From JAYQKL01 sp038142705 (GTDB taxonomy: Bacteria; Pseudomonadota; Alphaproteobacteria; RS24): 64,000 bases of DNA. Positions within the stretch are counted from its first letter, which is position 1, and the number at the start of each line of letters is the position of its first letter. Shown piece by piece: positions 43,380 through 50,925 of this stretch. The notes beneath the pieces were generated by a model that worked only from the letters and a program-made list of their open reading frames with translations, did no database searches and was not told the DNA's origin. The DNA is taken from positions 496,001-560,000 of the forward strand of contig OZ244224.1 in the NCBI GenBank assembly GCA_965217015.1. The letters run 5' to 3'. The position numbers were made by a program, and so were the translations under genes.

Positions 43380-44450
43380 TTAACCACCTGAATACTCTGG
43401 ATAATCTGTGTATCCGTCTGCGCCCACTGTATAAATCTTGCTAAAATCTACTTTTTCAAGTGGTAGCCCTTCCTGAAAACGGCGCACAAGGTCGGGATTG
43501 GCAATAAAAGCGCGGCCAAAAGCAATCGCTTCAATACCATTATCCGAATTGGCGATGATGTCCTGCGCTTCTGACAATTTATAGCTTTCATTGCAAATAA
43601 TTGGACCAGTGAAATGCTCTTGCGCAAGGGCGATATTATCGACACCAGCCTCCATACGAATAACATGCGCATAGGCCAATTGGCGTTTTGATGCTTCTTG
43701 CAAAAGATGCGCGAAAGTTTCGGCAGGGTCGTCATCATGCAAATCATTAAAAGGATTGCCTGGGCAAATTCTAAAACCAACACGCGATGCGCCAATTCGG
43801 GCGCTGACCGCATCTAACACGGCAAGCGGAAATCGCAGGCGGTTTTCCAATGAGCCGCCATAAGCGTCTGTTCTGTGATTGGTGCCAGTTGATAAAAATT
43901 GTGCGGGCAAATAGCCGCTGGTGAAATGACACTCGACACCATCTAAGCCTGCCTCAATGGCATTTTCAGCGGCTTGCGCAAAAGCCTCGATGGTTTGCTC
44001 AATCTCTGTCAGGGTCATTTCCTCTGGCATTTCCAATGGTGCCATGCCAACAGCATCTGTATAAATTTCGCCTTTGGCTTGTATGGCAGAAGGGGCAAGT
44101 GTGCGCGAACCAGCTGGTTTATTATGAGCTGACGCGACGCGCCCGCAATGCATAAGCTGCATCACAATCTGTCCACCCCTTGCATGGACACCCTCGCTGA
44201 CTTTGCGCCAGCTTTCAATTTGTTGGGCTGTCACAATGCCTGGTGTGCGGACATATCCCTTGCCGTCAATGCAAGGGTAAACGCCTTCGGTAATAATCAG
44301 CCCCGCAGTGGCGCGTTGGGCATAATAAGTGGCCATAATATCTTGTGCTTCATCATCTGCGCCGGCACGGCTGCGGGTCATGGGTGCCATAATGATACGG
44401 TTTGCCAGCTCAAGTGAGCCGAGTTTGACGGGGCTAAAAAGGTCTGTCAT
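43380..44450 (-). CDS. Old Yellow Enzyme-family flavin oxidoreductase with altered substrate motif
   Basis: 356 residues from the ATG at 44450 (MTDLFSPVKLG); longer starts would run into the upstream gene. FMN-barrel motifs: NRIIMAPMTRSRA, QLMHCGRVASAHN, QFLSTGTNHRTDAYGGSLEN and AIAFGRAFIANPDL. The usual HxxN pair that holds the substrate carbonyl is HFTS here (His175, Ser178), so Asn is replaced by Ser. OYEs reduce activated C=C bonds with NAD(P)H; a ring-A enone of a steroid is a possible substrate. Convergent with the SDR at 42592 and 37 bases after the SnoaL-like gene. Confidence 0.9.
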   Translation of the reverse strand: MTDLFSPVKLGSLELANRIIMAPMTRSRAGADDEAQDIMATYYAQRATAGLIITEGVYPCIDGKGYVRTPGIVTAQQIESWRKVSEGVHARGGQIVMQLMHCGRVASAHNKPAGSRTLAPSAIQAKGEIYTDAVGMAPLEMPEEMTLTEIEQTIEAFAQAAENAIEAGLDGVECHFTSGYLPAQFLSTGTNHRTDAYGGSLENRLRFPLAVLDAVSARIGASRVGFRICPGNPFNDLHDDDPAETFAHLLQEASKRQLAYAHVIRMEAGVDNIALAQEHFTGPIICNESYKLSEAQDIIANSDNGIEAIAFGRAFIANPDLVRRFQEGLPLEKVDFSKIYTVGADGYTDYPEYSGG

Positions 44451-44487
44451 TTGTGTCTCAATTATATGTTTATTGGTTGAATATTGA

Positions 44488-45135
44488 TTAACGCACGCGA
44501 ATTTTCGGGTCTGGATGATTAGCGCGCATGGTGCGAAGAAACTCATTGATAGGCGCGGGCGCTGCAACTTCAGGGGTCACGCCATCTTTGGGTGGGTTTT
44601 TCCAAAACACTTCCCATGAAGGGAAAAGCTCATGATATGCCCCTTCATAACTTTCGCGGTCAGGCCAGCGCATTTTGTTTTCGCCAATGGGCGGCTTGTT
44701 CAAATCTGTAGCATACCAATAGCAGGGCAGGCGCCGGCGAAAAAACCATTGCCCGTTAATGCGCTCATAATTATCCCAATACATCATTTGCATAATGACC
44801 CACTCATCGCCGCCATCGCTTGGGGTTTCATGTTCATTTTTTGAATACACAATGCCATGTGCATGGTCTGGGTCGTCAAATTCAATGATGTGATTGCCAA
44901 TATGATGCGATGTGCCGGTAAATTGCAGACGCAAAGTGTCATCAAGCCAGCGTTTAAGATGCGCGCGGCCCGTGAGTTCCCGACTGACCCGAATATCTTC
45001 AGCGAAAAGATTCACATGCGCATCAAGGTCGCGCATATCTAAAGAGAGCGAATACTTACTCACAAGCTGCCGAATTTCATCGATTGATTCTAGACGCTCA
45101 ATACGCTCTTCGAGTGATGGCATGGCTTCCCCCAT
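44488..45135 (-). CDS. SnoaL-like (NTF2 superfamily) protein, possible steroid-active lyase/isomerase
   Basis: 215 residues. The N-terminal half is SnoaL_4-like: ERLESIDEIRQLVSKYSLSL, DLDAHVNLFAEDIRV, TGTSHHIGNHIIEF and WDNYERINGQWFFRRRLPCY. A C-terminal extension of ~70 residues rich in Pro and aromatic residues is not typical. The KSI triad is not present, so a different reaction (dehydration, hydration) or a binding role is likely. It is divergent from the flavin reductase and shares its operator-bearing intergenic region. Met5 at 45123 is an alternative start. Confidence 0.8.
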   Translation of the reverse strand: MGEAMPSLEERIERLESIDEIRQLVSKYSLSLDMRDLDAHVNLFAEDIRVSRELTGRAHLKRWLDDTLRLQFTGTSHHIGNHIIEFDDPDHAHGIVYSKNEHETPSDGGDEWVIMQMMYWDNYERINGQWFFRRRLPCYWYATDLNKPPIGENKMRWPDRESYEGAYHELFPSWEVFWKNPPKDGVTPEVAAPAPINEFLRTMRANHPDPKIRVR

Positions 45136-45164
45136 AATTTTAGACCTGATTAGAATAACAAGCT

Positions 45165-45235
45165 TTTACGCATTTTGCATGTTTTTTGCATTAAACCTTG
45201 AAGAATGCGTTAAACTATTGTTAATAGTTTACGCA
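45165..45235. promoter_or_regulatory. Three copies of a TTACGCAT-type element in a divergent promoter
   Basis: TTTACGCAT at 45165-45173, ATGCGTTAAAC at 45205-45215 and GTTTACGCA at 45227-45235. The last two form a near-perfect inverted repeat (TGCGTTAAACTAT facing ATAGTTTACGCA, one-base length difference). They lie between the SnoaL-like gene and the flavin reductase gene and share their core with the palindrome before hsaA. This is probably an operator or operator pair; the binding protein is unknown. Confidence 0.58.
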
Positions 45236-45252
45236 AATAAAGGGTTTTTTCC

Positions 45253-46200
45253 ATGAATGCAAATAGCAAACAAATTGAGCTTAGAAACGCATTAGGGCAA
45301 TTCGCGACTGGCGTAACTGTGGTGACAACAATTGACGAGCAGGGCAATCCTGTAGGCGTAACAGCGAGCAGCTTTAACAGTGTATCGCTAGACCCGCCTT
45401 TGATTTTATGGTCGCTTTCAAAGAATGCTTTATCCATGCCAGCTTTTAAGTCCTCTGGCGGGTTTAATGTGCATGTGCTGGCGGCGCATCAACAAGACAT
45501 GTCCAATAATTTTGCGCGCTCACAGGGTGATAAGTTTGAAAATATTGAGTTTGCGACCTGTGAGCAGGGGTTCCCTGTTTTAGAAGAATACGCCGCTTTA
45601 TTCCGTTGCCGCACACATTTTGAATATGAAGGCGGTGACCATATAATTTTTGTCGGCGAAGTTGTTGAGCATAAAGCCAATAATCTGCCGGTTTTGATTT
45701 TTCATGGCGGTAAATATGCTGAAGCCCAACCCAAACCTTCAGAAGAAAAAAACGAAGGTGTGGATTTAAGCAAAGGGCAATTTAGTGATGATTTCCTGCT
45801 TTATTTAATTTCGCGCGCGCATTTCCAAACCTCTATGCCTGTGCGCACCAGCTGGGCAGAAAAAGGTTTGAGTGATGAGGAATATTTCTGCATTTCGCTT
45901 TTGTCGATGAATGGCGATTTATCGCAAACCGATATTTCGGAGCGGCTTATGCATACTGGCCATGCGCCTAATCAAGAAATTTTTGAGCGTTTAGAGCGCA
46001 AAAATATCATCACAATCGATCAGGGTATTCTGAGCCTGACAGATGAAGGGCGAAATATTTTTATTGAGCTTCTAGCGCAATCTAAATCATTGGAAGAGCA
46101 ACTTACCAAGCATTTTACGCAAAATGAATTAAACACCGCCACCAATGTTTTGAAAAAAATTATCAGCATCACCGGTGAGTCCATTCCAAAACTTTGGTAA
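45253..46200 (+). CDS. hsaB: Flavin reductase fused to a MarR-like domain, likely HsaB-type partner of HsaA
   Basis: 315 residues. Residues 1-160 are a flavin reductase domain: ALGQFATGVTVVTTIDEQGN, GVTASSFNSVSLDPPLILWS and GDHIIFVGEVVEH. Residues ~175-315 look like a MarR winged helix: DDFLLYLISRAHFQTSMP, ISLLSMNGDLSQTDISERLM, LERKNIITIDQGILSLTDEG. The length and layout match the reductase C1 of Acinetobacter p-hydroxyphenylacetate hydroxylase, where the MarR-like part is autoinhibitory and is relieved by substrate. It probably supplies reduced flavin to HsaA, encoded 4.5 kb away behind a matching operator element. Mycobacterial HsaB lacks the C-terminal domain. Confidence 0.84.
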   Translation: MNANSKQIELRNALGQFATGVTVVTTIDEQGNPVGVTASSFNSVSLDPPLILWSLSKNALSMPAFKSSGGFNVHVLAAHQQDMSNNFARSQGDKFENIEFATCEQGFPVLEEYAALFRCRTHFEYEGGDHIIFVGEVVEHKANNLPVLIFHGGKYAEAQPKPSEEKNEGVDLSKGQFSDDFLLYLISRAHFQTSMPVRTSWAEKGLSDEEYFCISLLSMNGDLSQTDISERLMHTGHAPNQEIFERLERKNIITIDQGILSLTDEGRNIFIELLAQSKSLEEQLTKHFTQNELNTATNVLKKIISITGESIPKLW

Positions 46201-46956
46201 TTAGCCGATAAGCGCCTGACCGCCATCAAGACCGATGGTTTGGCCCGTCAAATAACCCGCTTTATCATTGCACATGAGTGCAACAAAAGCGCCAATATCT
46301 TCTTCGCACTCGCCAATGCGTTTGAGCGGAATAGACGCCTGAAATGCTTCCGCCTCTGCTGGATTATTGTCAATCCAATTGGCGAGAGCAGGGGATTTTG
46401 CATGCGGCATAATCGCATTGACACGAATTCCATCTTCACCCCATTCACAGGCCGCCGCGCGGGTGAGTTCGTGTATTGCGGCCTTCACGGCAGAATAACC
46501 ACCATAATTTGCCATATCCCAGCGGCGCATAGCCGATGACAAAAGATTCACAATATGACCGCCATTTTTGAGATATGGATAACATAGTTTCATCATACGC
46601 AAAGTCGCGAGTGGGCCAGATGTCCAGCCAATCTCAAAATTTTCTTCTGTTAGCGCGTTAATCGGACCAAGCGGCACAATTTGCGCATTATTGACTAAAA
46701 TATCAACGCCGCCAAATTGCGCGACGCATTTTTCAACGGCATTTTCGAGGTCTTGTTTGACCGTAACATCACAGGTCACAAAGCCAGCTTTGACGCCGCG
46801 TTCTTCAATTTCTGCGCAGGCTTTTTCCAAAGTATTTTTCGTGCGCCCAACAATAAAAATATTGGCACCTTCAGAGGCAAGAGCCAGCGCAATACCAAGC
46901 CCAACGCCTTGACTGCCACCTGTGATTAATGCTGTTTTATTTGCTAAATTTGTCAT
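46201..46956 (-). CDS. Short-chain dehydrogenase/reductase
   Basis: 251 residues. TGGSQGVGLGIALALASEGA, LVNNAQIVPLGP (NNAQ in place of the usual NNAG), YGGYSAVKAA with the catalytic Tyr and Lys, and an end YLTGQTIGLDGGQALIG. Its stop codon touches the flavin reductase stop with no spacer, so the two genes converge exactly. Downstream of the lipoprotein amidohydrolase and MFS genes on the same strand. Substrate unknown. Confidence 0.85.
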   Translation of the reverse strand: MTNLANKTALITGGSQGVGLGIALALASEGANIFIVGRTKNTLEKACAEIEERGVKAGFVTCDVTVKQDLENAVEKCVAQFGGVDILVNNAQIVPLGPINALTEENFEIGWTSGPLATLRMMKLCYPYLKNGGHIVNLLSSAMRRWDMANYGGYSAVKAAIHELTRAAACEWGEDGIRVNAIMPHAKSPALANWIDNNPAEAEAFQASIPLKRIGECEEDIGAFVALMCNDKAGYLTGQTIGLDGGQALIG

Positions 46957-46974
46957 TTTAAACCTCTTGAGAAA

Positions 46975-48681
46975 TTAGTTTTTAACAAAAACTGTTTGTC
47001 CATCTTTAATGGTTTCCAAAACCTGAATATCTTTGATACGCATCGGGTCAATGCGCGTTGGGTCATTATCCAGAATAATCATATCGGCGCGCTTGCCAAT
47101 TTCAATTGACCCTTTGTCATTTTCTTCAAAATGCTGATATGCCGCATCAAGTGTCAGGGCTTTTAAGGCCTGAAATGCTGTGATGCGCTGGTCTGGCCCT
47201 AATATTTGCCCAGAAGATGTTTGTCGATTCACCGCAACCCACGCCGAGCGTAACGGGTCTGCGGCAACAATGGGGGCATCATCATGAAGCGTGAACGCCA
47301 ACCCTTTGCGCAAGCTGCTGGCCGTTGGGCTGATTCGGGCTGCACGGTCAGGTCCTAAAAAGACTTCACGGTGTCTGTCGCCCCAAAAATACACATGGTC
47401 CACAAAAAATGAGGCAATCATGTCCATTTTTTGAGCTTTGTCGATTTGGTCTTCGCGCATGGTTTGCGCATGAATGATGACAGGCCTTATCTCGTTTTTG
47501 GGATAGGCTGCACGGGCTTTTTCGACAGCTGTTAAATAAACATCTGTCGCCGCATCACCATTTGTATGCACCAGTAAGGGAACATTTTCCTCAAAGGCGC
47601 GCAGAACAAGTTTTTCAAGTGTGTCATTGGGTAAATGCGGGTAACCGCGATGGTCAGCATCATGCTGGTGTGGCGGTATCACATGATATGGTTTGGTCAA
47701 ATAGCCTGTATAACCCTGCAACGATCCATCAAGAACAATCTTATACCCCCCCAAGCGATAGTGATTATCATAGTCCAAACTTGGCGTTATTTTTGGGTCT
47801 TCCTCACTTGCCAATCGGCGATAAGCAACAAGGTCAAGCGGCAGCTGCTGCATTTTGGCCATTGCCTGATAAGCCTGCTCGCCTTCAGCCATGCTGGCAT
47901 GGTCAACAAGCGTTGTGTAACCTTTGGCAGCAAGGTCATACATGGTTTTTGTATAGGACTTAAAAATTTGCTGCGGGTCTGGTTTGGGCATTAGTTTTTC
48001 TAAATAAACCATTGCTGCTTCTTCAAAAACCCCATCGGGTTCTTGTGAACCTGTCACACGCCGAATAATCCCACCCTCAGGGTTAGGGGTATCTGCTGTG
48101 ACATTGACAAGCTTTAGCGCGTAACTATTCATGGTCGCGAAATGAAAAGAAATATGAACTAAAAAAACCGGATGCTTGGTTGATACCTTATCCAAATCAA
48201 ATTTCGTTGGATGCCGCAATTCTTTCATCAGCGTGTCATCATAGCCAATGGCAAAGACAGGCTGGCCAGCAGGCGTCTTAGCTGCAACCGTTTGCAATTT
48301 TGCAATCAGAGACTCCATATCCACCACATCACCTGATGGTGGCGGGTCAATATTAACGAGCTGGCTTTTCATAGCGATAAAAGGAAAATGCGCATGCGTT
48401 TGGAAAAACCCTGGCATGAGTGTTTTATTATTTAACTCTGTTACTTGCGTGTTATCACCTTGAAAGCGTGAAACAATATTGGTTGAACCCACAGCCAATA
48501 TACGGCCATCTTTGACCGCAACCGCTTGCGCTGTTGGGCTTTCAGGGTTCATTGTCAATATTTTACCATTGATGAAAATGCGGTCAGCCGTTTCGCGTGA
48601 TAATGATACAGGTTCGTCACATGCGGCGAGCAAGTGCAGGGATATAAAAAGGACTGCTAAAAATTTAAGATGTCTTAGCAT
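46975..48681 (-). CDS. Lipoprotein amidohydrolase (YtcJ/amidohydrolase_3 family)
   Basis: 568 residues from the ATG at 48681. The start gives the lipoprotein signal MLRHLKFLAVLFISLHLLAA with lipobox LAAC (Cys21). A longer frame lacks a signal and reads into the MFS gene. The metal motif is GFFQTHAHFPF, later His residues are in VHTNGDAATD and VIIHAQTM, and HDDAPIVAADPLRSAW marks the C-terminal active-site loop. Anchored to a membrane on the periplasmic face. Overlaps the MFS gene by 17 bases, so the transporter and hydrolase probably serve one substrate. Confidence 0.87.
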   Translation of the reverse strand: MLRHLKFLAVLFISLHLLAACDEPVSLSRETADRIFINGKILTMNPESPTAQAVAVKDGRILAVGSTNIVSRFQGDNTQVTELNNKTLMPGFFQTHAHFPFIAMKSQLVNIDPPPSGDVVDMESLIAKLQTVAAKTPAGQPVFAIGYDDTLMKELRHPTKFDLDKVSTKHPVFLVHISFHFATMNSYALKLVNVTADTPNPEGGIIRRVTGSQEPDGVFEEAAMVYLEKLMPKPDPQQIFKSYTKTMYDLAAKGYTTLVDHASMAEGEQAYQAMAKMQQLPLDLVAYRRLASEEDPKITPSLDYDNHYRLGGYKIVLDGSLQGYTGYLTKPYHVIPPHQHDADHRGYPHLPNDTLEKLVLRAFEENVPLLVHTNGDAATDVYLTAVEKARAAYPKNEIRPVIIHAQTMREDQIDKAQKMDMIASFFVDHVYFWGDRHREVFLGPDRAARISPTASSLRKGLAFTLHDDAPIVAADPLRSAWVAVNRQTSSGQILGPDQRITAFQALKALTLDAAYQHFEENDKGSIEIGKRADMIILDNDPTRIDPMRIKDIQVLETIKDGQTVFVKN

Positions 48682-49828
48682 GCGTTTTCTCCGTCGCAAT
48701 GAAATCAATGACAAAATAATAAACTGCTGGCAGCAAAGAACACCCAATCACAAAATAATAAAGATTATCAAATTCACCGTCTGCAGATAATAGACCGGCA
48801 ACTTTTGCGCCAAAAAATGAGCTAATTGCAAAAGCAGTCGGCACCAGCATTACGAGACGGCTTGAGGTGTCAAACCGCGCAACACCCGCTGTTTGATATA
48901 TACAACCAAGTGTAAAGCCAAATTCCCAAATCCAGGTCGATATCATCACAGCGTAAAATGAATTGGCTGTCAAAAGGCCGATAGAGCCAATGGTGATAAT
49001 CAGGAAACTAACACTATTTGGGTAGCGTATGCCCGCCCGCGCACCAATAACAGCGCCAACAAGGCCAGCCAGACCACCAAGTACTTTAAGCATAAAAAAC
49101 AACAGACTCATTTGTTCTGCTGAGGGATTAAATCCTTGCGCAATCATGCCAACAAAAATCCATAAGCCAACATTTGCCAAACAATAAATCAGGAAAATGA
49201 AAAGCGCGATATAGGATTTAGGCGCAGACTTAAAAGCGGGCAGGGCAATGGGCGCTTTTATATTTGTAGCAGGCCTTTGTGGCATAAAGAAAATCCCAAT
49301 CGCCAGAATAGCGATAAACCCTGCAAGTGCATAAGCCGCGCCAAAATACTGATAATGCTTAATAAATACGATTGGTAGAATAAATAGAATGAGCGAAATA
49401 CTGACCAGTTCAACACTCAGCCTTGTGCCATAAGCGCGTTCTTCATCGGGCATTTCTGCCAATATACGCATGCAAATGGAATGAAGAAATGACGAGAAAA
49501 AGCCAAACCCCAGCCAGCTTAAGGCTAATAAGTTACCCGAACTATGCGCAGATAAAATTAAGGAAAGGGCCGCTAAGCTTGCGGATATAAGTGAAAATAA
49601 ACGCCACGAAACACGGTCCACAATGACCGGCCCAATCAGTGTGCCCACCAAATAGCCCGCAAACGCATAGCTGGATAAATCAGCTTTATCTTGATTGGTG
49701 AGGCCCAACCCCTCGTCAAGGCTGGTTAACAAAAGCGGCATGGTGTTAAAAGGCACGCCGCCAATAGCCGATACAAGCGAGACAAAAACTGTAACCGCAA
49801 GCACAGAAGAAAATATTCGGTTTTCCAT
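48665..49828 (-). CDS. MFS transporter
   Basis: 387 residues with about 12 hydrophobic segments, beginning VLAVTVFVSLVSAIGGVPFN. The loop 2-3 region AGYLVGTLIGPVIVDRVSWR resembles the MFS G-x3-D-R motif, and a second six-helix set starts near KSAPKSYIALFIFLIYCLAN. There is no cluster of charged residues that identifies the substrate. Overlaps the lipoprotein amidohydrolase gene. Import of a steroid or a cleaved conjugate is possible; the sequence does not say. Confidence 0.85.
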   Translation of the reverse strand: MENRIFSSVLAVTVFVSLVSAIGGVPFNTMPLLLTSLDEGLGLTNQDKADLSSYAFAGYLVGTLIGPVIVDRVSWRLFSLISASLAALSLILSAHSSGNLLALSWLGFGFFSSFLHSICMRILAEMPDEERAYGTRLSVELVSISLILFILPIVFIKHYQYFGAAYALAGFIAILAIGIFFMPQRPATNIKAPIALPAFKSAPKSYIALFIFLIYCLANVGLWIFVGMIAQGFNPSAEQMSLLFFMLKVLGGLAGLVGAVIGARAGIRYPNSVSFLIITIGSIGLLTANSFYAVMISTWIWEFGFTLGCIYQTAGVARFDTSSRLVMLVPTAFAISSFFGAKVAGLLSADGEFDNLYYFVIGCSLLPAVYYFVIDFIATEKTHAKTS

Positions 49829-49870
49829 TATGGTTCCCGCCCTACAGCTTTTATTTAATGAGCATTATGC

Positions 49871-50749
49871 TTAATAAACAATCGCAGGGTTCGGCTCATT
49901 AGGCGAGCCAAGCATGTCGCGATAAGAAGGCGGCGTTTTGTCACCACGGTCTTTAAGCTGGTAGCGGTCACGCGCAACTTCTGCACCAATTAAGGTATGG
50001 CCGCTTATTTCTTCAGCCTTTTCATCGCAAGCAATAGCATGAATGATATGGCCAGTAAATTGCGGAGTTTCAGCCGTTTGCATGAATTCTGTATATTGCT
50101 CAGGGTGAACTTCTGCCGCAATCATGGCGCGTTCTGTTAGCAATGGCCCCATCCAAATTGAAACAGCTTGCACATTATGCGGCTTCAGGTCTATCGCCAT
50201 ATCATGGGCAAATTTATCAATGCCAGCTTTTTGTGCGCCATAAGCGGGGCCGTGCATATAGCAACTTGCACCAAATGATGAGCCAAACGCAATGACACCT
50301 GATTTTTGTTCCACCATCATTTTGGCTGCATGCCAACTCGCAACATAGGCGGAGCGCAAACCAACATCTAATATGCCTTGTGCTTCCAGCTCTTTTTCCC
50401 AAAATGGCTTTTGTTCAATAAGCTGATGATGAATATAAGCCGCATTATTGACCAAAATATCTAGCTGGCCGTGATCGGTTTTGATTTGCTCGAAAAGTGC
50501 TGCAACCTGCTCATCATCGCTATGGTCACAAATAACCCCAACGCCTTTTCCGCCAGCCTCATTTATTTCTTTGACAGTTTCATCAACAGTGCCGGGCAAA
50601 GGTGTGCCGTCCCAACCAAAAGCATCACCGGTTTTTTTGCTTCGGCCCGTGACATAAACTGTCAAACCTTTTTCAGCCAATCCAAGTGCGATACCTTTAC
50701 CAGCGCCACGACTAGCGCCTGTTACAAGTGCGATTTGAGGGGTTTTCAC
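49871..50749 (-). CDS. SDR-family oxidoreductase, DHRS1-like
   Basis: 292 residues. ALVTGASRGAGKGIALGLAE, VTGRSKKTGDAFGWDGTPLP (a long loop after the second strand), ICDHSDDEQV, LVNNAAYIHH and GPAYGAQKAGIDK. The CDHSDDE block and loop resemble the DHRS1 group of SDRs. Its stop codon is 42 bases upstream of the MFS start, so it heads that operon. Substrate unknown; human DHRS1 reduces steroids and other carbonyls in vitro (from memory). Confidence 0.84.
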   Translation of the reverse strand: MKTPQIALVTGASRGAGKGIALGLAEKGLTVYVTGRSKKTGDAFGWDGTPLPGTVDETVKEINEAGGKGVGVICDHSDDEQVAALFEQIKTDHGQLDILVNNAAYIHHQLIEQKPFWEKELEAQGILDVGLRSAYVASWHAAKMMVEQKSGVIAFGSSFGASCYMHGPAYGAQKAGIDKFAHDMAIDLKPHNVQAVSIWMGPLLTERAMIAAEVHPEQYTEFMQTAETPQFTGHIIHAIACDEKAEEISGHTLIGAEVARDRYQLKDRGDKTPPSYRDMLGSPNEPNPAIVY

Positions 50750-50925
50750 TTTATAATCTCCTTATATATGTTTGTTTCAGGTTATCAGACAAAGCAGAAA
50801 TATCAATAATTTCTTAGCACGGTTTTTCAAAATAAGTTTGTGTTATGGGCAAAATACGGGATTGCTAATTTTTGTTTAACAATTACAGTAATAAAAAAGT
50901 TCGGGAGTATTTCGGGGGAGTCATG
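50750..50925. promoter_or_regulatory. Divergent promoter region between the DHRS1-like SDR and the FAD protein
   Basis: 176 AT-rich bases without a gene. A run GGGGGAG at 50914-50920 serves as ribosome site for the ATG at 50926. No TTACGCAT element, terminator or known riboswitch was recognised. Confidence 0.35.

Noticed and set aside
44451..44567. Upstream extension of the Old Yellow Enzyme gene
   Set aside because: It runs into the SnoaL-like gene, and MTDLFSPVKLG at 44450 is the usual family start.
44488..45135. Second ketosteroid isomerase
   Set aside because: Although SnoaL-like, it lacks the Tyr16/Asp40/Asp101 arrangement and has a long C-terminal extension.
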